Shown: piece after piece, positions 27,703-37,631 of the stretch
Position numbering within the stretch: the stretch's first letter is position 1
Layout of the letters: each line of letters starts with the position of its first letter
Assembly (NCBI RefSeq): GCF_002993325.1
Contig: NZ_PVNO01000002.1
Span: 124,001-188,000 of the forward strand
DNA from: Alteromonas gracilis
Lineage (GTDB): Bacteria; Pseudomonadota; Gammaproteobacteria; Enterobacterales; Alteromonadaceae
Length of the DNA stretch: 64,000 nucleotides
Direction: 5' to 3'
The notes under the pieces: generated by a model
The model's database searches: none
Told to the model about the DNA's origin: nothing
Seen by the model: the letters and a program-made list of their open reading frames with translations, nothing else
Position numbers and translations under genes: made by a program

Positions 27703-30447
27703 TTAGTAGGTGTACCTTACGCGCACGCCAAACGTTCTTGGGCGTGTAAAAAAGCGTGTGTTGTCAAACTGGGTAATAATTGTTGCAGCGGTGCGCACTT
27801 CATCAAAAAGATTGTTTGCAAAAGCTTCTATACGAAGTGCACCATCGCCATGGGTATAGCCCATACCCGCATCCACTGTCCAATACGCATCAACAGAATC
27901 GTCTAGTCGGCGACGAGGATTATCAGGGTTTTGATAATCAATGCTGTTGAATATGGTCAAGAATTGAGAGTCGCGCCACCCTGTTGAAATAACATAATCG
28001 AGGGTGCCGCTACCTATATCAAAAATTTGACTTAATGAAGCGTTAAGCTGGAAGCGCGGTGTGCGGGGCAGACGATTACCATCAATAGACTGGAATACGG
28101 CTTCATCTGGCGCTACGTCGGCCTGGAAACGAGAATCTTGTATTTCCTGACTGTTCTCAATCTCCGCTTCTAGCCACAGTGCAGTCCAGTTAAAGTTAAT
28201 GTCGTAAGGTAGCTCAAACTTACCGTCGAACTGCATACCATAAATTGCTGAGTCTGCAGCGTTAAAGCTAAACGACACTACCAGTGCTCCTGGCGTTGCA
28301 TCAAGTGGGTCAACAGGTGCACCAGAGTTGAATTCAAGGGCTTGTTCAACCGATAACAGGTTTGTAAACACCTGGTCGCGATAATCATTGTAAAACGCCG
28401 AGAAGTTAAAGGTGGTAGGAATATCACCAAGATCGAACTCGTTCTTCGAACCAACCTCGAACAATGTAACGCTTTCTTCTTGATAGGTTGGGGCCAACGT
28501 TAACCCAGTTGTGGGGTCGCTAAACGTATCGTTAAATCCACCTGATTTGTGACCTGTAGCAATAAGACCATACAACAATTGCTCGTTGTTTAAGTCGTGT
28601 TCAAGTCTGATACGCCAGTCTACAAACTCATTATCTATAAGACCATCCTGCACGGTTATGGAGTTGTTGGGCGAGATAGGTACTGCGAAGGAGTGAGTAC
28701 CATCCTCATTACAGATAAGTCCATCAGTGACATCACTGTCAGAGCAGGCCGGGCGGTTTTCTGCGCCGCCTTGGGTGACGCCATTAGCAAAGATATCGTC
28801 AAGGGTGTCTCTGTCACCAAATTGAGCTATACCGTCGAAGTAGAAGGCTAAGAATTCGTCATCAGAAACATTACCATCTCCATTTTGATCTGGGTCGTAA
28901 ATAGAGCGCCCAAACCCAGCGAACTGGAAGCCCTCGGTGCCTACTCTGGCGCCCATACAGCAACCAAATGGGTTACCGGTGTTAACATCGAAGCCGCCAA
29001 GCGCAAAAGCGTAGCGCGCATTCACACCTTGTCGCGTCTTAGTATCTTTGGTGTAACGTAAGCCTAGCGTTAGGCGTGTGTCTGCACTGAACTCGTAGGT
29101 GGCATCACCATATATCGAAAATGAATCGGTATCGGTGTTTGGCTGGTTAAATTCAGCACCCTGAAAAAAGCCGCCGCGATCTCCCGCAGATGCTAGGAAT
29201 GTTTGTTGACGTTCATCAAACAAAAAGATACCAGCAGTGTAGGTGAGTCGGCTTGCATCGTCGTCAGACAATAAACGTAGCTCGTGGATGATTGACTCAG
29301 AATCAGTTAAAAACTGGAAACGAGAGAAATCGTCAAGTGCTTGATCCAACGGGGCTAGGGCATCGAAAACGCCAGGGAAATCTGGTGATAATGGCGTTGC
29401 GGCTTGATAGTCGTAGATTAGGTCGCGATAGCTTCCATTATATTCCAGCTTAACTTTACCCAAGTCATAGGTGACCTCAAGCTTGAAGCCATCGTGAATA
29501 GTGTCTTGGATGGGAGAAAAACCGCGGCCAACTACGTCACGGGGGTCTTCAATGGTGTCGGGGTCTATGCCAAGACCAAGTGGCAAGGCGTAGTTTGTAC
29601 CCGTGTAACCCGTGCCTTGCTCTCTAGCAAAGTCGTAAGACATGTAAATGCTTAAGTCGTCATTAGGTTCGTAGAGCGCTTGAAATCTTAAGCCTAGGTT
29701 ATCAGCGGCTTCCGCAAGTTCAAGATCGAGCGGGCCAACATCATTGTAATACGAGTCGTGGTCGGTTTTGATACCGGCAACACGAAAGGCCAATACGTCA
29801 TTGACGGGTATGTTTAATGCGCCGGTTATCGTTCGATGGTTGTAGTTACCGAACTCAACTTCGGCACTGCCATTCCACTGACCAATAGCTGGGCGCCAAG
29901 GGATAATATTTACAGACCCTGCGGTTGCATTTCTTCCCCGCAGTGTACCTTGAGGACCAACGTTTACCTCAACGCGTGATATATCGAAAAATGCTGAACC
30001 GATACCAGATGGGCGTGGTATATATACGCCGTCTAAATGCGTCGCCGCAGCCGGGTCACCGAGCTCTGTATTATTAGAGCTGCCTATCCCTCGAATCCAT
30101 ACTTCAACGTTGCCCTGATTGTTACCAATTTCTAAACCGGGAATAGACTCAGAAATATCGGTAATATCCTGGATACCTTGCGCTTTCAGGTCTTCGCCAG
30201 AAAAAGCAAATGCCGTTCCTGCCAAATCTTGAATGTCTTGTGACCGACGTTCTACGGTTACCACAATGCGTTCTAAGTCAGCTTTCTTTTCTTCCTCAGT
30301 TTTCTCTGTATCTTGAGCAAGCGCCGATGCGCTACCTAAGACGATGGAAGAGGCCAAGATGCAGTGTCCGAATGCTCTTATCTTCCCTGCCAAGACCGAT
30401 GTTGTATTTATTGGCATGTCATTAAAATCTCGATTAAAAAATTTCAT
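27703..30447 (-). CDS. TonB-dependent outer-membrane receptor
   Basis: A 914-residue receptor with signal peptide (cleavage near ASALAQ, about residue 45), TonB-box-like ERIVVTV, a plug domain (about 60-180, with VEVWIRGIGSSN, IPRPSGIGSAFFDISRVEV and GPQGTLRGRNATAGSVNI) and a 22-stranded type barrel ending with the aromatic VRVRYTY. A strong GGGAGG site precedes the ATG. An extracellular-loop region near residue 525 contains a canonical EF-hand loop, DQNGDGNVSDDE. It lies 11 bp behind the GH16 enzyme, so it is probably the importer of the oligosaccharides that enzyme releases. Confidence 0.93.
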   Translation of the reverse strand: MKFFNRDFNDMPINTTSVLAGKIRAFGHCILASSIVLGSASALAQDTEKTEEEKKADLERIVVTVERRSQDIQDLAGTAFAFSGEDLKAQGIQDITDISESIPGLEIGNNQGNVEVWIRGIGSSNNTELGDPAAATHLDGVYIPRPSGIGSAFFDISRVEVNVGPQGTLRGRNATAGSVNIIPWRPAIGQWNGSAEVEFGNYNHRTITGALNIPVNDVLAFRVAGIKTDHDSYYNDVGPLDLELAEAADNLGLRFQALYEPNDDLSIYMSYDFAREQGTGYTGTNYALPLGLGIDPDTIEDPRDVVGRGFSPIQDTIHDGFKLEVTYDLGKVKLEYNGSYRDLIYDYQAATPLSPDFPGVFDALAPLDQALDDFSRFQFLTDSESIIHELRLLSDDDASRLTYTAGIFLFDERQQTFLASAGDRGGFFQGAEFNQPNTDTDSFSIYGDATYEFSADTRLTLGLRYTKDTKTRQGVNARYAFALGGFDVNTGNPFGCCMGARVGTEGFQFAGFGRSIYDPDQNGDGNVSDDEFLAFYFDGIAQFGDRDTLDDIFANGVTQGGAENRPACSDSDVTDGLICNEDGTHSFAVPISPNNSITVQDGLIDNEFVDWRIRLEHDLNNEQLLYGLIATGHKSGGFNDTFSDPTTGLTLAPTYQEESVTLFEVGSKNEFDLGDIPTTFNFSAFYNDYRDQVFTNLLSVEQALEFNSGAPVDPLDATPGALVVSFSFNAADSAIYGMQFDGKFELPYDINFNWTALWLEAEIENSQEIQDSRFQADVAPDEAVFQSIDGNRLPRTPRFQLNASLSQIFDIGSGTLDYVISTGWRDSQFLTIFNSIDYQNPDNPRRRLDDSVDAYWTVDAGMGYTHGDGALRIEAFANNLFDEVRTAATIITQFDNTRFFTRPRTFGVRVRYTY

Positions 30448-30458
30448 TTTCGACCTCC

Positions 30459-33400
30459 CTATTCCACGATGGAGAAGTTAACGTTGTCGTAGAAGACACC
30501 GCTAGGGTTATAGTCAGTAGCTGAATTAGAGAAGCCAAATTGCAGGATTTGACCGTCTAGACTCTCGTCCAATGTCGCCTCCACAGTGTAGCGCGCCCAC
30601 TCAGTGTTACTTACCTCGCTTACATCAACTCTTATATCCACACTCGAAGCAAAACCGTTGTTAGGATCGAGTACTCTGATGTAGGCATAAGCAGTCGTCG
30701 GTGGGGCAATCCCTCCTTCAAACGGTGCTTTAGCGTCAAATGAGAACACGTAGGTACCGGCGTCAGACGCGCTGAACACGGTCTCTTGGAAACTCGCTGC
30801 TTCAATCACCAAGCCATTAGCATGGTCACCGTTATTGTAATCACTGAATACGTTTAAGTACTGAGTACCTTGCGCTTCACCGGCTTCGCCAGTGGCATAG
30901 CTTGTGAACCCGCCCGTATTATTGGGAGAGGGGAATGGACCGTAACTATAGGCGAAGTTACCATTAGCAAATACCGCTGCAAAGCTCAGCCATCCGTCAC
31001 CAATTTCTCCTGCACCGGCGTTACCAGATTCGAAATCTGTTTCGTAGAACACGCCCGGTAGTGCTTTATCAAAGTCAACGTTATCAACAATGATGGCTGA
31101 AGGCGCAAAGTTGGTTGTCCTAGAGGTGAAACCAAACTCTAGTAATTGGCCTGCCATAGCGCCGGTGATGTCAAAGTTGACGCTATAAGTTTGCCAGTCG
31201 CTACCTGATATCGCCGACAGGTCAATTTCTACCCGTGCGGTGGTTGAAAATCCATTGCTGGGATCTAACGTCTGTACATAGGCGGTGGCTGTTGTAGGAT
31301 CAGCAATTGCGCCTTCGCTTGGTGCTCTTGCATCGAAGCTAAAGGTGTAGGTGCCGGCGTCTTCGGCAACCAAATTAAACTGTTGGAACGTTGCCGCTTC
31401 TATAAATAAGCCATTACCATGATCAGCATTGTTATAATCATTGAACAATACTAGCTGTTGTGAGCCCTGCGCTGCATCGCCTTGTCCTACGGCAATATTC
31501 GCAAAGCTATTAGAGTTGAGTGGGGTACCAAATGGTGCGCCATAGTTATAAACAAAGCTGCCGTCAGCAGTAAAAGCCGTACCAAAACTCATCCAGTTGT
31601 TACCTAGTGCAGTGGCTTGAGGGTCAACGCCTTCAAAGTCTGCGTAAAAACTTAGCGGTAGTACTTCTTCTTCCACGATATCGGTGAACGGTTCCCAACG
31701 AACGTTATCGATAGTGAACGAAGTGGTGGCATTCACGTCCGTAACTGAAAGCACCAAACCAGCACTGACTGTCGTGGTGTTCAGCCCAGCGTTAATGAGT
31801 TGATTGAGAGGAATTTCAATTTCCTGCCACTCACCATTAGCAGGTCGGCCCAAGTCTTGTGGTCCACTCGTGCAAGGGAACACACAATCTATTTGCATAG
31901 TAATGGTGTTTGTGTCGCTACCAAAGTCTGAAACAAACAAATCAAACACCACTGCGCCATTATTGTACCCTGCTAAATTCTGAGGGTCTGTTGCGATAAA
32001 CCATACGCCGTTTTCTCCATCCCCATTGAAGGTGATATCGATAACTTGGTCTCGCAATGCATCGTCGCTGGTGACAATTTCCCATTCTATTTTGTTAACA
32101 CCATCGGGATTGCTTCCATCGGTGTAAGTTTCAAAACCAGAACCGCTATCGACTGCGCCTATGCCAAACGTCCAGAAGGGGTCAACCTCATCAATGAATA
32201 CGTTTTGCGGCACGGTAGTAATTCGAACAATACCGCACGGCTCAGTTTGTGGAGTTCCGCACACGAGCCGTATATTGTCGAACCGCATTTTCGCAGCGCC
32301 ACCTACTGGTTCAAGTACAATAAGGTTTACGACTTCCTCAACATTCATCGGACCGCCGCCAAACGCACCAATGTTGCTTTGGATAACGTCACTTAGTGCT
32401 AGAGATACTGATGTCCATTCATCAGTAGGAAGGTTAGCAAGTGGAACTTGAGTAAATCCAATGTTTGGAAAGCCGCTGTCAACGCCTACTTGCAGCGCGG
32501 TCGCTTGCGTGTCGGCACTGTCGATGTACACGTCAAATTTTAATTCGCCGCCATAAAACTCGTTGTTGTCGGCTCTACCCATTCCAAATAACTCAAAGGT
32601 GTTGCCTTCTGGGTCGTTTATTTGAATATTTCCACCGCCACTGGTAGTGACTTCGATTACCGTACCTCTCGTCGTGTCACTTGACTCTACTTCAGCAACG
32701 GTTAGCGCACCGTCATTGTCGAAAACACCAATGCCCAAAGGTCTTTCGCTGTTAGTGCCGCTAAATAATACGCCCGGAGCATCGTCATACAGAGGGAACG
32801 TATTTACGACGACATTTTGTGGGGGCGGCGTACCGTCGCCTCCTTGAGTGATAACAAATGGGTCTACCTCATCAATACTATTTTCGCACCCAAGACCATC
32901 GCCTACAGGTGGTAGAGGGCATTGATAAACGCGGATATAGTCAACCAAAAGTTGCCCAGGAAATACGTCTGCGTCATTGGGGTTGGGTACACCTGCAGGA
33001 TTGCCTCCAACGGCCAAATTAACAATAAGGTGTTGGTCTTCATTGAAAGGTGCATCGTCCTCACCAGAGAGAAACCCTTCCATTTGGTTTTTGAAATAGT
33101 AATTCCAGTAGGTATCTCTACTGATTGTAAAATAATGATCACCGTCTACAAACCAACGAATGCGCTGTGAGTCCCACTCAACCGCGTATTGGTGAAAACC
33201 ATCAGTAGGGTCGATATCGTAAGTTTTAGACTCGCTAACATTCAGTGGAAATCGCTGACCAAAGTGTGCTGTCGCTGCGACAAATGGCGTAGCCTGACCG
33301 AAGCTTTCCATTACGTCTATCTCACCACGCGCCGCCCACTCGCCAAATGGCGAAGGATCGCTGCCAAGAGTCCAAAAAGCGGCCCAAAGTCCAACACCCT

Positions 33401-33824
33401 CGGGGACTTTAATACTCGCCTCAATTCGACCATACGTAAAATCGAACAAACTCTGCGTTCGCATGCGGCCGGAAGTGTAAGCAAAATTAGGATCTGGAGA
33501 GTCACCAACACGTGCTTCAATAATTAACGTTCCGTCTTCTACAGTGATATTGTCGGCAGTGTAGTATTGTAATTCATTGTTACCCCATCCTGGCGGTAAT
33601 CCCACTGACGTGCCGTCTCCAACTTGTATTTCCCACTTGCTCGTATCTACAGCGGAGCCGTCGAATTCATCAGCCCAAACAAGCTCGAAATTTGCTGAAG
33701 TAGGAGGAGGTGGATTTTCAAGCTGGCCGCCTATAGCTTCGTCATCGTTTTGACAGCCACTTAAAAGCATGGAAGCGCTTACAATTGACGCTAGACTTAA
33801 CAAGTTGAGAGTTGGTCTGCTCAT
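30459..33824 (-). CDS. Multi-domain GH16 beta-glucanase lipoprotein (laminarinase-like)
   Basis: A 1121-residue lipoprotein (lipobox LSGC, Cys24). A GH16 catalytic domain spans about residues 47-302, with the active-site motif GEIDVMESFG (Glu168, Asp170, Glu173) and YIRVYQC at its end; the sequence is of the endo-beta-1,3-glucanase type. Behind it are two beta-sandwich modules of roughly 190 residues (about 335-525 and 530-715), each opening with EVDPF, resembling the galactose-binding-like modules of marine glucanases. Then come two clearly homologous modules of about 165 residues (from FYADFEG and FYETDFES), both with FSFDA(R/K)AP and DNV(D/N)F ends. It is the first gene of the locus and probably anchored on the outer membrane for attack on laminarin-like glucan. 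Confidence 0.9.
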   Translation of the reverse strand: MSRPTLNLLSLASIVSASMLLSGCQNDDEAIGGQLENPPPPTSANFELVWADEFDGSAVDTSKWEIQVGDGTSVGLPPGWGNNELQYYTADNITVEDGTLIIEARVGDSPDPNFAYTSGRMRTQSLFDFTYGRIEASIKVPEGVGLWAAFWTLGSDPSPFGEWAARGEIDVMESFGQATPFVAATAHFGQRFPLNVSESKTYDIDPTDGFHQYAVEWDSQRIRWFVDGDHYFTISRDTYWNYYFKNQMEGFLSGEDDAPFNEDQHLIVNLAVGGNPAGVPNPNDADVFPGQLLVDYIRVYQCPLPPVGDGLGCENSIDEVDPFVITQGGDGTPPPQNVVVNTFPLYDDAPGVLFSGTNSERPLGIGVFDNDGALTVAEVESSDTTRGTVIEVTTSGGGNIQINDPEGNTFELFGMGRADNNEFYGGELKFDVYIDSADTQATALQVGVDSGFPNIGFTQVPLANLPTDEWTSVSLALSDVIQSNIGAFGGGPMNVEEVVNLIVLEPVGGAAKMRFDNIRLVCGTPQTEPCGIVRITTVPQNVFIDEVDPFWTFGIGAVDSGSGFETYTDGSNPDGVNKIEWEIVTSDDALRDQVIDITFNGDGENGVWFIATDPQNLAGYNNGAVVFDLFVSDFGSDTNTITMQIDCVFPCTSGPQDLGRPANGEWQEIEIPLNQLINAGLNTTTVSAGLVLSVTDVNATTSFTIDNVRWEPFTDIVEEEVLPLSFYADFEGVDPQATALGNNWMSFGTAFTADGSFVYNYGAPFGTPLNSNSFANIAVGQGDAAQGSQQLVLFNDYNNADHGNGLFIEAATFQQFNLVAEDAGTYTFSFDARAPSEGAIADPTTATAYVQTLDPSNGFSTTARVEIDLSAISGSDWQTYSVNFDITGAMAGQLLEFGFTSRTTNFAPSAIIVDNVDFDKALPGVFYETDFESGNAGAGEIGDGWLSFAAVFANGNFAYSYGPFPSPNNTGGFTSYATGEAGEAQGTQYLNVFSDYNNGDHANGLVIEAASFQETVFSASDAGTYVFSFDAKAPFEGGIAPPTTAYAYIRVLDPNNGFASSVDIRVDVSEVSNTEWARYTVEATLDESLDGQILQFGFSNSATDYNPSGVFYDNVNFSIVE

Positions 33825-34205
33825 GTGTTTTTCTCTTGTTGACAGGACTGGTAGTGAATACTCTTGCGCACTTTTATCGCTTTGTATTTGATTTTTCTAA
33901 GCGTTATGTGAGCACCCAACGTTAACTTATAGTCAAAAAATGCCAAATTAAAAGAAAAATTATCGTTAATTTAATGTTAACTTTGATTTTGGTGAGGATA
34001 AAATGTTGGCTATCGTTGTGTTCGCCTCTGCTCTTTGAAGCTAAGTAAGAGAAAGTTCTGTTAATTAGAAATATAGATCTTTTGAATGCTTTAGGCGGGA
34101 AAAAGAAAATGAATTTAGTGGTCATCACACGAATGACAGCGACATACATTGAATGACCTGATTAAGGCGTGCTGGCAAACGAATCTGCCAGCACTAATCA
34201 GCTGT
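33825..34205. other. Intergenic region upstream of the GH16 operon
   Basis: An AT-rich region that should contain the promoter of the glucan operon. A 9-bp inverted pair GTGCTGGCA/TGCCAGCAC at 34169-34194 lies just behind the MFS gene stop and may be its terminator, though without a T-run. A 75-codon frame on the minus strand (33922-34149) looks like chance. Confidence 0.45.
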
Positions 34206-35450
34206 TTAACCGGATACTGCTTCTTTCTGTACTTTAGGTTTGCGCGCCGACATCACTATTGTCAGCCAAACGAGTACACCACACAAGGCTAGAGCAAGAC
34301 CTACCCAGCCGGTTGAAGCATAGCCATAGCCTGCGGATAATGCCATACCAGCAAGCCAAGGTCCCAACGCATTTGCCGTGTTGAATGCCGCGTGATTCAT
34401 CGCTCCAGCCAGTGTTTGTGCGTCGCCAGCAACGTCCATTAGCCTGGTTTGTAGCGGTACGACCATGCCACCGCCAATACCGATGAAAAATAACGATGTT
34501 GCCATGAGGTACGGGTTGCCCATAGACGCGGCATACGCAGCTGCTGATAAGCCAAGCAGTAGTTGAAACATTATGGCTGAAGTGAGCAGTCGCCCTTCAG
34601 AATAACGCCCGGCAATAATGTTACCCAGCGTTACGCCAATACCGTAAATTAATAAGGTTACAGATATTCCCCATTCTGGGGTTGTGGTGGTACTCAGGTA
34701 CGAGGCACTGAAGTAGGAGTACACCGAAAACATACCACCAAAGCCGATAGCGCCCATTAGTAGGACTAGCAAAACATCTTTATTTTTTAGCGCCTTAAGC
34801 TCAGTGAGCGGTTTTGCATCTGGGTTAGGGCCACGGTACGGTGCGGTTTTCCATACCATTAACGCAGTTATCAATGCGAAAGCCGAAATCATGAAGAACC
34901 CAGTTCTCCAACCAAACACTTGCCCTATGCCACTGATTGACGGCACACCAATAATATTGGCGATAGCCAAGCCTAGAATGACGTTACTGACGGCTTGCGC
35001 CCGTTTATTTTTGCCAGCAATATCTGCAGCAAATAGCATGGCGATACCGAAATAAGCGCCATGAGGAAGGCCGGCAATAAAACGAGCGATATTCATTGTC
35101 CATTCTGACCATGCCAGCGCTGTAAATAGGTTTCCAACGGCATAAAACACCATCATTGAAATAAGCATGGTGCGGCGGGCAAGCCGAGAAAAGAAAATAG
35201 TGATGAGCGGCGCCCCAACAACCACGCCAATGGCATAGGCACTAATTGCGTAGCCTGCGATATGTTCGGTAATGCCAAAGTCTTCAGCGAAGTAAGGTAA
35301 TAAACCCATTGCAGCAAACTCGCTACAACCAATCACGAATGTACCGAAAGCCAGCCAAAATGTAATGGTGGCCAGCGAATATTCGCCCTCGTTAAGAGAG
35401 TGGTTGGTATCCGCCGTGATAGAGACCATCTTGTCAGTTTGATTTCCCAT
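34206..35450 (-). CDS. MFS transporter, DHA1 drug/sugar efflux type
   Basis: A 414-residue inner-membrane protein with 12 predicted hydrophobic segments. The first helix with FVIGCSEFAAMGLLPYFAED, the loop IFFSRLARRTMLISM and GLPHGAYFGIAMLFAADI are typical of the arabinose/purine efflux branch (AraJ/YdhP-like) of the DHA1 family. The substrate cannot be inferred. An alternative start at the second methionine (residue 8) is possible. The gene stands alone; no divergent regulator is intact. Confidence 0.88.
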   Translation of the reverse strand: MGNQTDKMVSITADTNHSLNEGEYSLATITFWLAFGTFVIGCSEFAAMGLLPYFAEDFGITEHIAGYAISAYAIGVVVGAPLITIFFSRLARRTMLISMMVFYAVGNLFTALAWSEWTMNIARFIAGLPHGAYFGIAMLFAADIAGKNKRAQAVSNVILGLAIANIIGVPSISGIGQVFGWRTGFFMISAFALITALMVWKTAPYRGPNPDAKPLTELKALKNKDVLLVLLMGAIGFGGMFSVYSYFSASYLSTTTTPEWGISVTLLIYGIGVTLGNIIAGRYSEGRLLTSAIMFQLLLGLSAAAYAASMGNPYLMATSLFFIGIGGGMVVPLQTRLMDVAGDAQTLAGAMNHAAFNTANALGPWLAGMALSAGYGYASTGWVGLALALCGVLVWLTIVMSARKPKVQKEAVSG

Positions 35451-35964
35451 AAATTACCTTTTGTTCCTTCTACACCTATCCGTCGACTGGAGACGATCGT
35501 AGCATCCTCAGGCTATCAAGGTAACGGTAGTTGATAAGATTTATTATTTAATTCAACGGGTTAATTGTTTTGTTTATGTTAATGGAAATGGGCTGGTGTG
35601 TTTTTTTTAAGATAGTTATAATGGTATTTGCAATATCAAACCCCTGACTTTTAAGCAAAAAATCAATACTGCACCAAAATATAAATCAGATAATCATTAA
35701 CACTTACCGTAAAACGCTTGCAGACTATAGCCCAGCTTTCAGGGTCGACTTTCCACTTCACATACAATACGCAAAACGAGCAGTATGTTTTGCATCACAA
35801 AGAGGCAACCACATAAGCACAACGTCGATGCGAAGTGGGCTTGGGCTGGGTGTAATAGATGAGTTGCCTTTGCTAGGTGGTTATATTCCCGTTGCCATTT
35901 CTATTGGGCGTGATAGCAGTTCAGACTAAGTTTTATCGCTCGGTCTAGCTTTCGTGCTGCTGGT
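35451..35964. other. Intergenic region, no gene recognised
   Basis: About 510 bases upstream of the MFS gene and downstream of msrA. The first part is AT-rich and should hold the MFS promoter. A 33-codon frame at 35828-35929 (+) has no recognisable feature; I could not decide whether it is a relic. No terminator of the usual kind was seen behind msrA. Confidence 0.4.
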
Positions 35965-36576
35965 TTAAGTTCCTTTCTTTCCCAGTGCCTTATCGCCCCA
36001 AATTTTCTTTAAACGCTGGTCGCGGCCACAGTTCCATCGATAGAATTTGTAGCGAACAGGACTTTTTTTGTAGAAATCTTGATGGCCAATTTCATCGCCC
36101 TTTATCGGATAAAAGGTAGAGGCGTCGAGAATAGGTGTAACAACCTCTTTATTCGGAAACTGGGCTTTTACTGCCGCCTTTGTTTTTTCTGCAATTGCCC
36201 GCTCTTTGTCGTTAGCAACAAATATGGCGCTTAAGTAGCTTGGGCCTTTATCACAAAACTGGCCTCGGCTGTCGAAGGGATCTATGTTTACCCAAAAATG
36301 ATCAAGAATATCTCGATATGAAAGTTTTGATCCATCATAGGTTATTTTAACCGCTTCATAGTGCCCTTTGTGATTGCCGTTGTAGGTTGGATTTGGCACA
36401 CTTCCACCGGTGAAGCCAGAGACTACATCGGTTACCCCCTCTAGCTTTTCAAAATCAGATTCCATACACCAAAAGCAGCCACCCGCTAAAACGGCTTCGT
36501 CTGCATAAGATGCTGGTAAAAAAATAGCGGTACTAAGCACAGCGCTTAGAAGTAATGTAGAGAAAGTTGATTTCAT
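35965..36576 (-). CDS. msrA: Peptide methionine-S-sulfoxide reductase MsrA, exported form
   Basis: A 203-residue protein with a signal peptide (residues 1-25, ending ASYA) and the MsrA active-site motif GGCFWCMESDFEKLEGV, in which the first Cys is catalytic. YEAVKITYDGSKLSYRDILDHFW and DPFDSRGQFCDKG are further family signatures. It reduces methionine S-sulfoxide; the signal peptide places it in the periplasm, unlike the cytoplasmic enzyme. It stands alone on the minus strand. Confidence 0.95.
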   Translation of the reverse strand: MKSTFSTLLLSAVLSTAIFLPASYADEAVLAGGCFWCMESDFEKLEGVTDVVSGFTGGSVPNPTYNGNHKGHYEAVKITYDGSKLSYRDILDHFWVNIDPFDSRGQFCDKGPSYLSAIFVANDKERAIAEKTKAAVKAQFPNKEVVTPILDASTFYPIKGDEIGHQDFYKKSPVRYKFYRWNCGRDQRLKKIWGDKALGKKGT

Positions 36577-37084
36577 TTTTTACCTTTTGTTGTGATGACG
36601 AGGTCTGCGCTAATAATTAGACATGTCGAAATGGTGCAAAATTATTGAGCTACTTCCTAATCATATACGCCACACCAATAGAGAACGTTTAAGTGCGCGA
36701 AATATTTCATCGCAGTATTCGTCTTCTGCTGGTTCTCCACCTTTTTAGCGTTGTCCTTTCAAAAAAATTAAGCAATGCAGCACGTAAAATTTTCATTTTA
36801 GTCTGTAGTCTGACTATCTTTTTAGGCATTAGCTTACTTTACGTGTAGGCCTGCTCTTTCCTGAGGCCAAGCATAATAGGGGGGAGCGCTAAATTGCGAT
36901 GTCGGCAAAGCGTTTGCATTATTGATGTTACATAGAAGCCGATTTGTTTGACCGCAGATTGGTTTTAACCCGCTTATTGCTAAATGCTCTGTTTAAAGCA
37001 GTTCAGTTAGAGTTTGAATATGTTCGTGGCAGTTAAAACGTTTAGCGTGAAGTAAGTTCAGTCAAAAATGTAAGGATGAATGAT
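36577..37084. other. Intergenic region between msrA and osmC
   Basis: About 500 bases with divergent promoters expected at each side. No gene, tRNA or strong repeat was recognised. Confidence 0.4.
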
Positions 37085-37519
37085 ATGTCGATAGTAAAAT
37101 CAGGTAGTGCAGCGTACAAACCACTTGGCAAAAAAGGGAAGGGAAGTATTTCTACCGAAACAGGTGCCTTATCTAATCAACCCTATGGTTTTAATACACG
37201 ATTCGAAGACGGAAAAGGGACTAACCCCGAAGAGCTAATTGGTGCTGCTCACGCAAGTTGCTTCACAATGGCGCTTTCATTTGCACTATCAGACGCTGGC
37301 TATGACGATGGCGAGTTAAATACGACGGCTAAAATCACTTTAGAGAAGAGCGATGACGGTTTTGAAATTACTCAGTCAGCGCTAAGCCTGGATGCCAATG
37401 TCGAAGGTATTACCGAAGATGAATTCGAAAAAATTGCACAGGACGCGAAAGAGAATTGCCCCGTATCTCAACTTCTAAACGCTAATATTACGTTGGAATA
37501 CAAACTGAACAAAAGCTGA
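37085..37519 (+). CDS. osmC: OsmC-type organic hydroperoxide peroxiredoxin
   Basis: A 144-residue protein closely matching E. coli OsmC in pattern: KGKGSISTETGALSNQPYGF, GTNPEELIGAAHASCFTMAL with the peroxidatic Cys, and NCPVSQLL with the resolving Cys. It reduces organic hydroperoxides and is normally induced by osmotic stress and stationary phase. I prefer the ATG at 37085 because AAGG is nine bases before it; an ATG three codons earlier lies too close. Followed by a strong terminator. Confidence 0.95.
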   Translation: MSIVKSGSAAYKPLGKKGKGSISTETGALSNQPYGFNTRFEDGKGTNPEELIGAAHASCFTMALSFALSDAGYDDGELNTTAKITLEKSDDGFEITQSALSLDANVEGITEDEFEKIAQDAKENCPVSQLLNANITLEYKLNKS

Positions 37520-37554
37520 GAAAACAGCAAAAACCTTTTTTCAAACAGATTATA

Positions 37555-37580
37555 GAAAAGCGGCATTGGCCGCTTTTCTT
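37555..37580. terminator. Terminator between osmC and sodC
   Basis: A 10-bp stem GAAAAGCGGC/GCCGCTTTTC with loop ATTG, followed by TTGATTTT. It lies between two convergent genes and may serve both. Confidence 0.85.
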
Positions 37581-37631
37581 GATTTTGGAGTTCATCGAGT
37601 TAATTTGAATTCTCAATATACGTTCCAAGGC

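Noticed and set aside
33922-34149. 75-codon frame upstream of the GH16 gene, minus strand
   Set aside because: AT-rich region where long frames are not expected to be meaningful; no ribosome site and no family.
35828-35929. 33-codon frame starting MRSGLGLGVIDELPLLGG
   Set aside because: Considered as the tail of a lost regulator of the MFS gene, but the match is too short to support.
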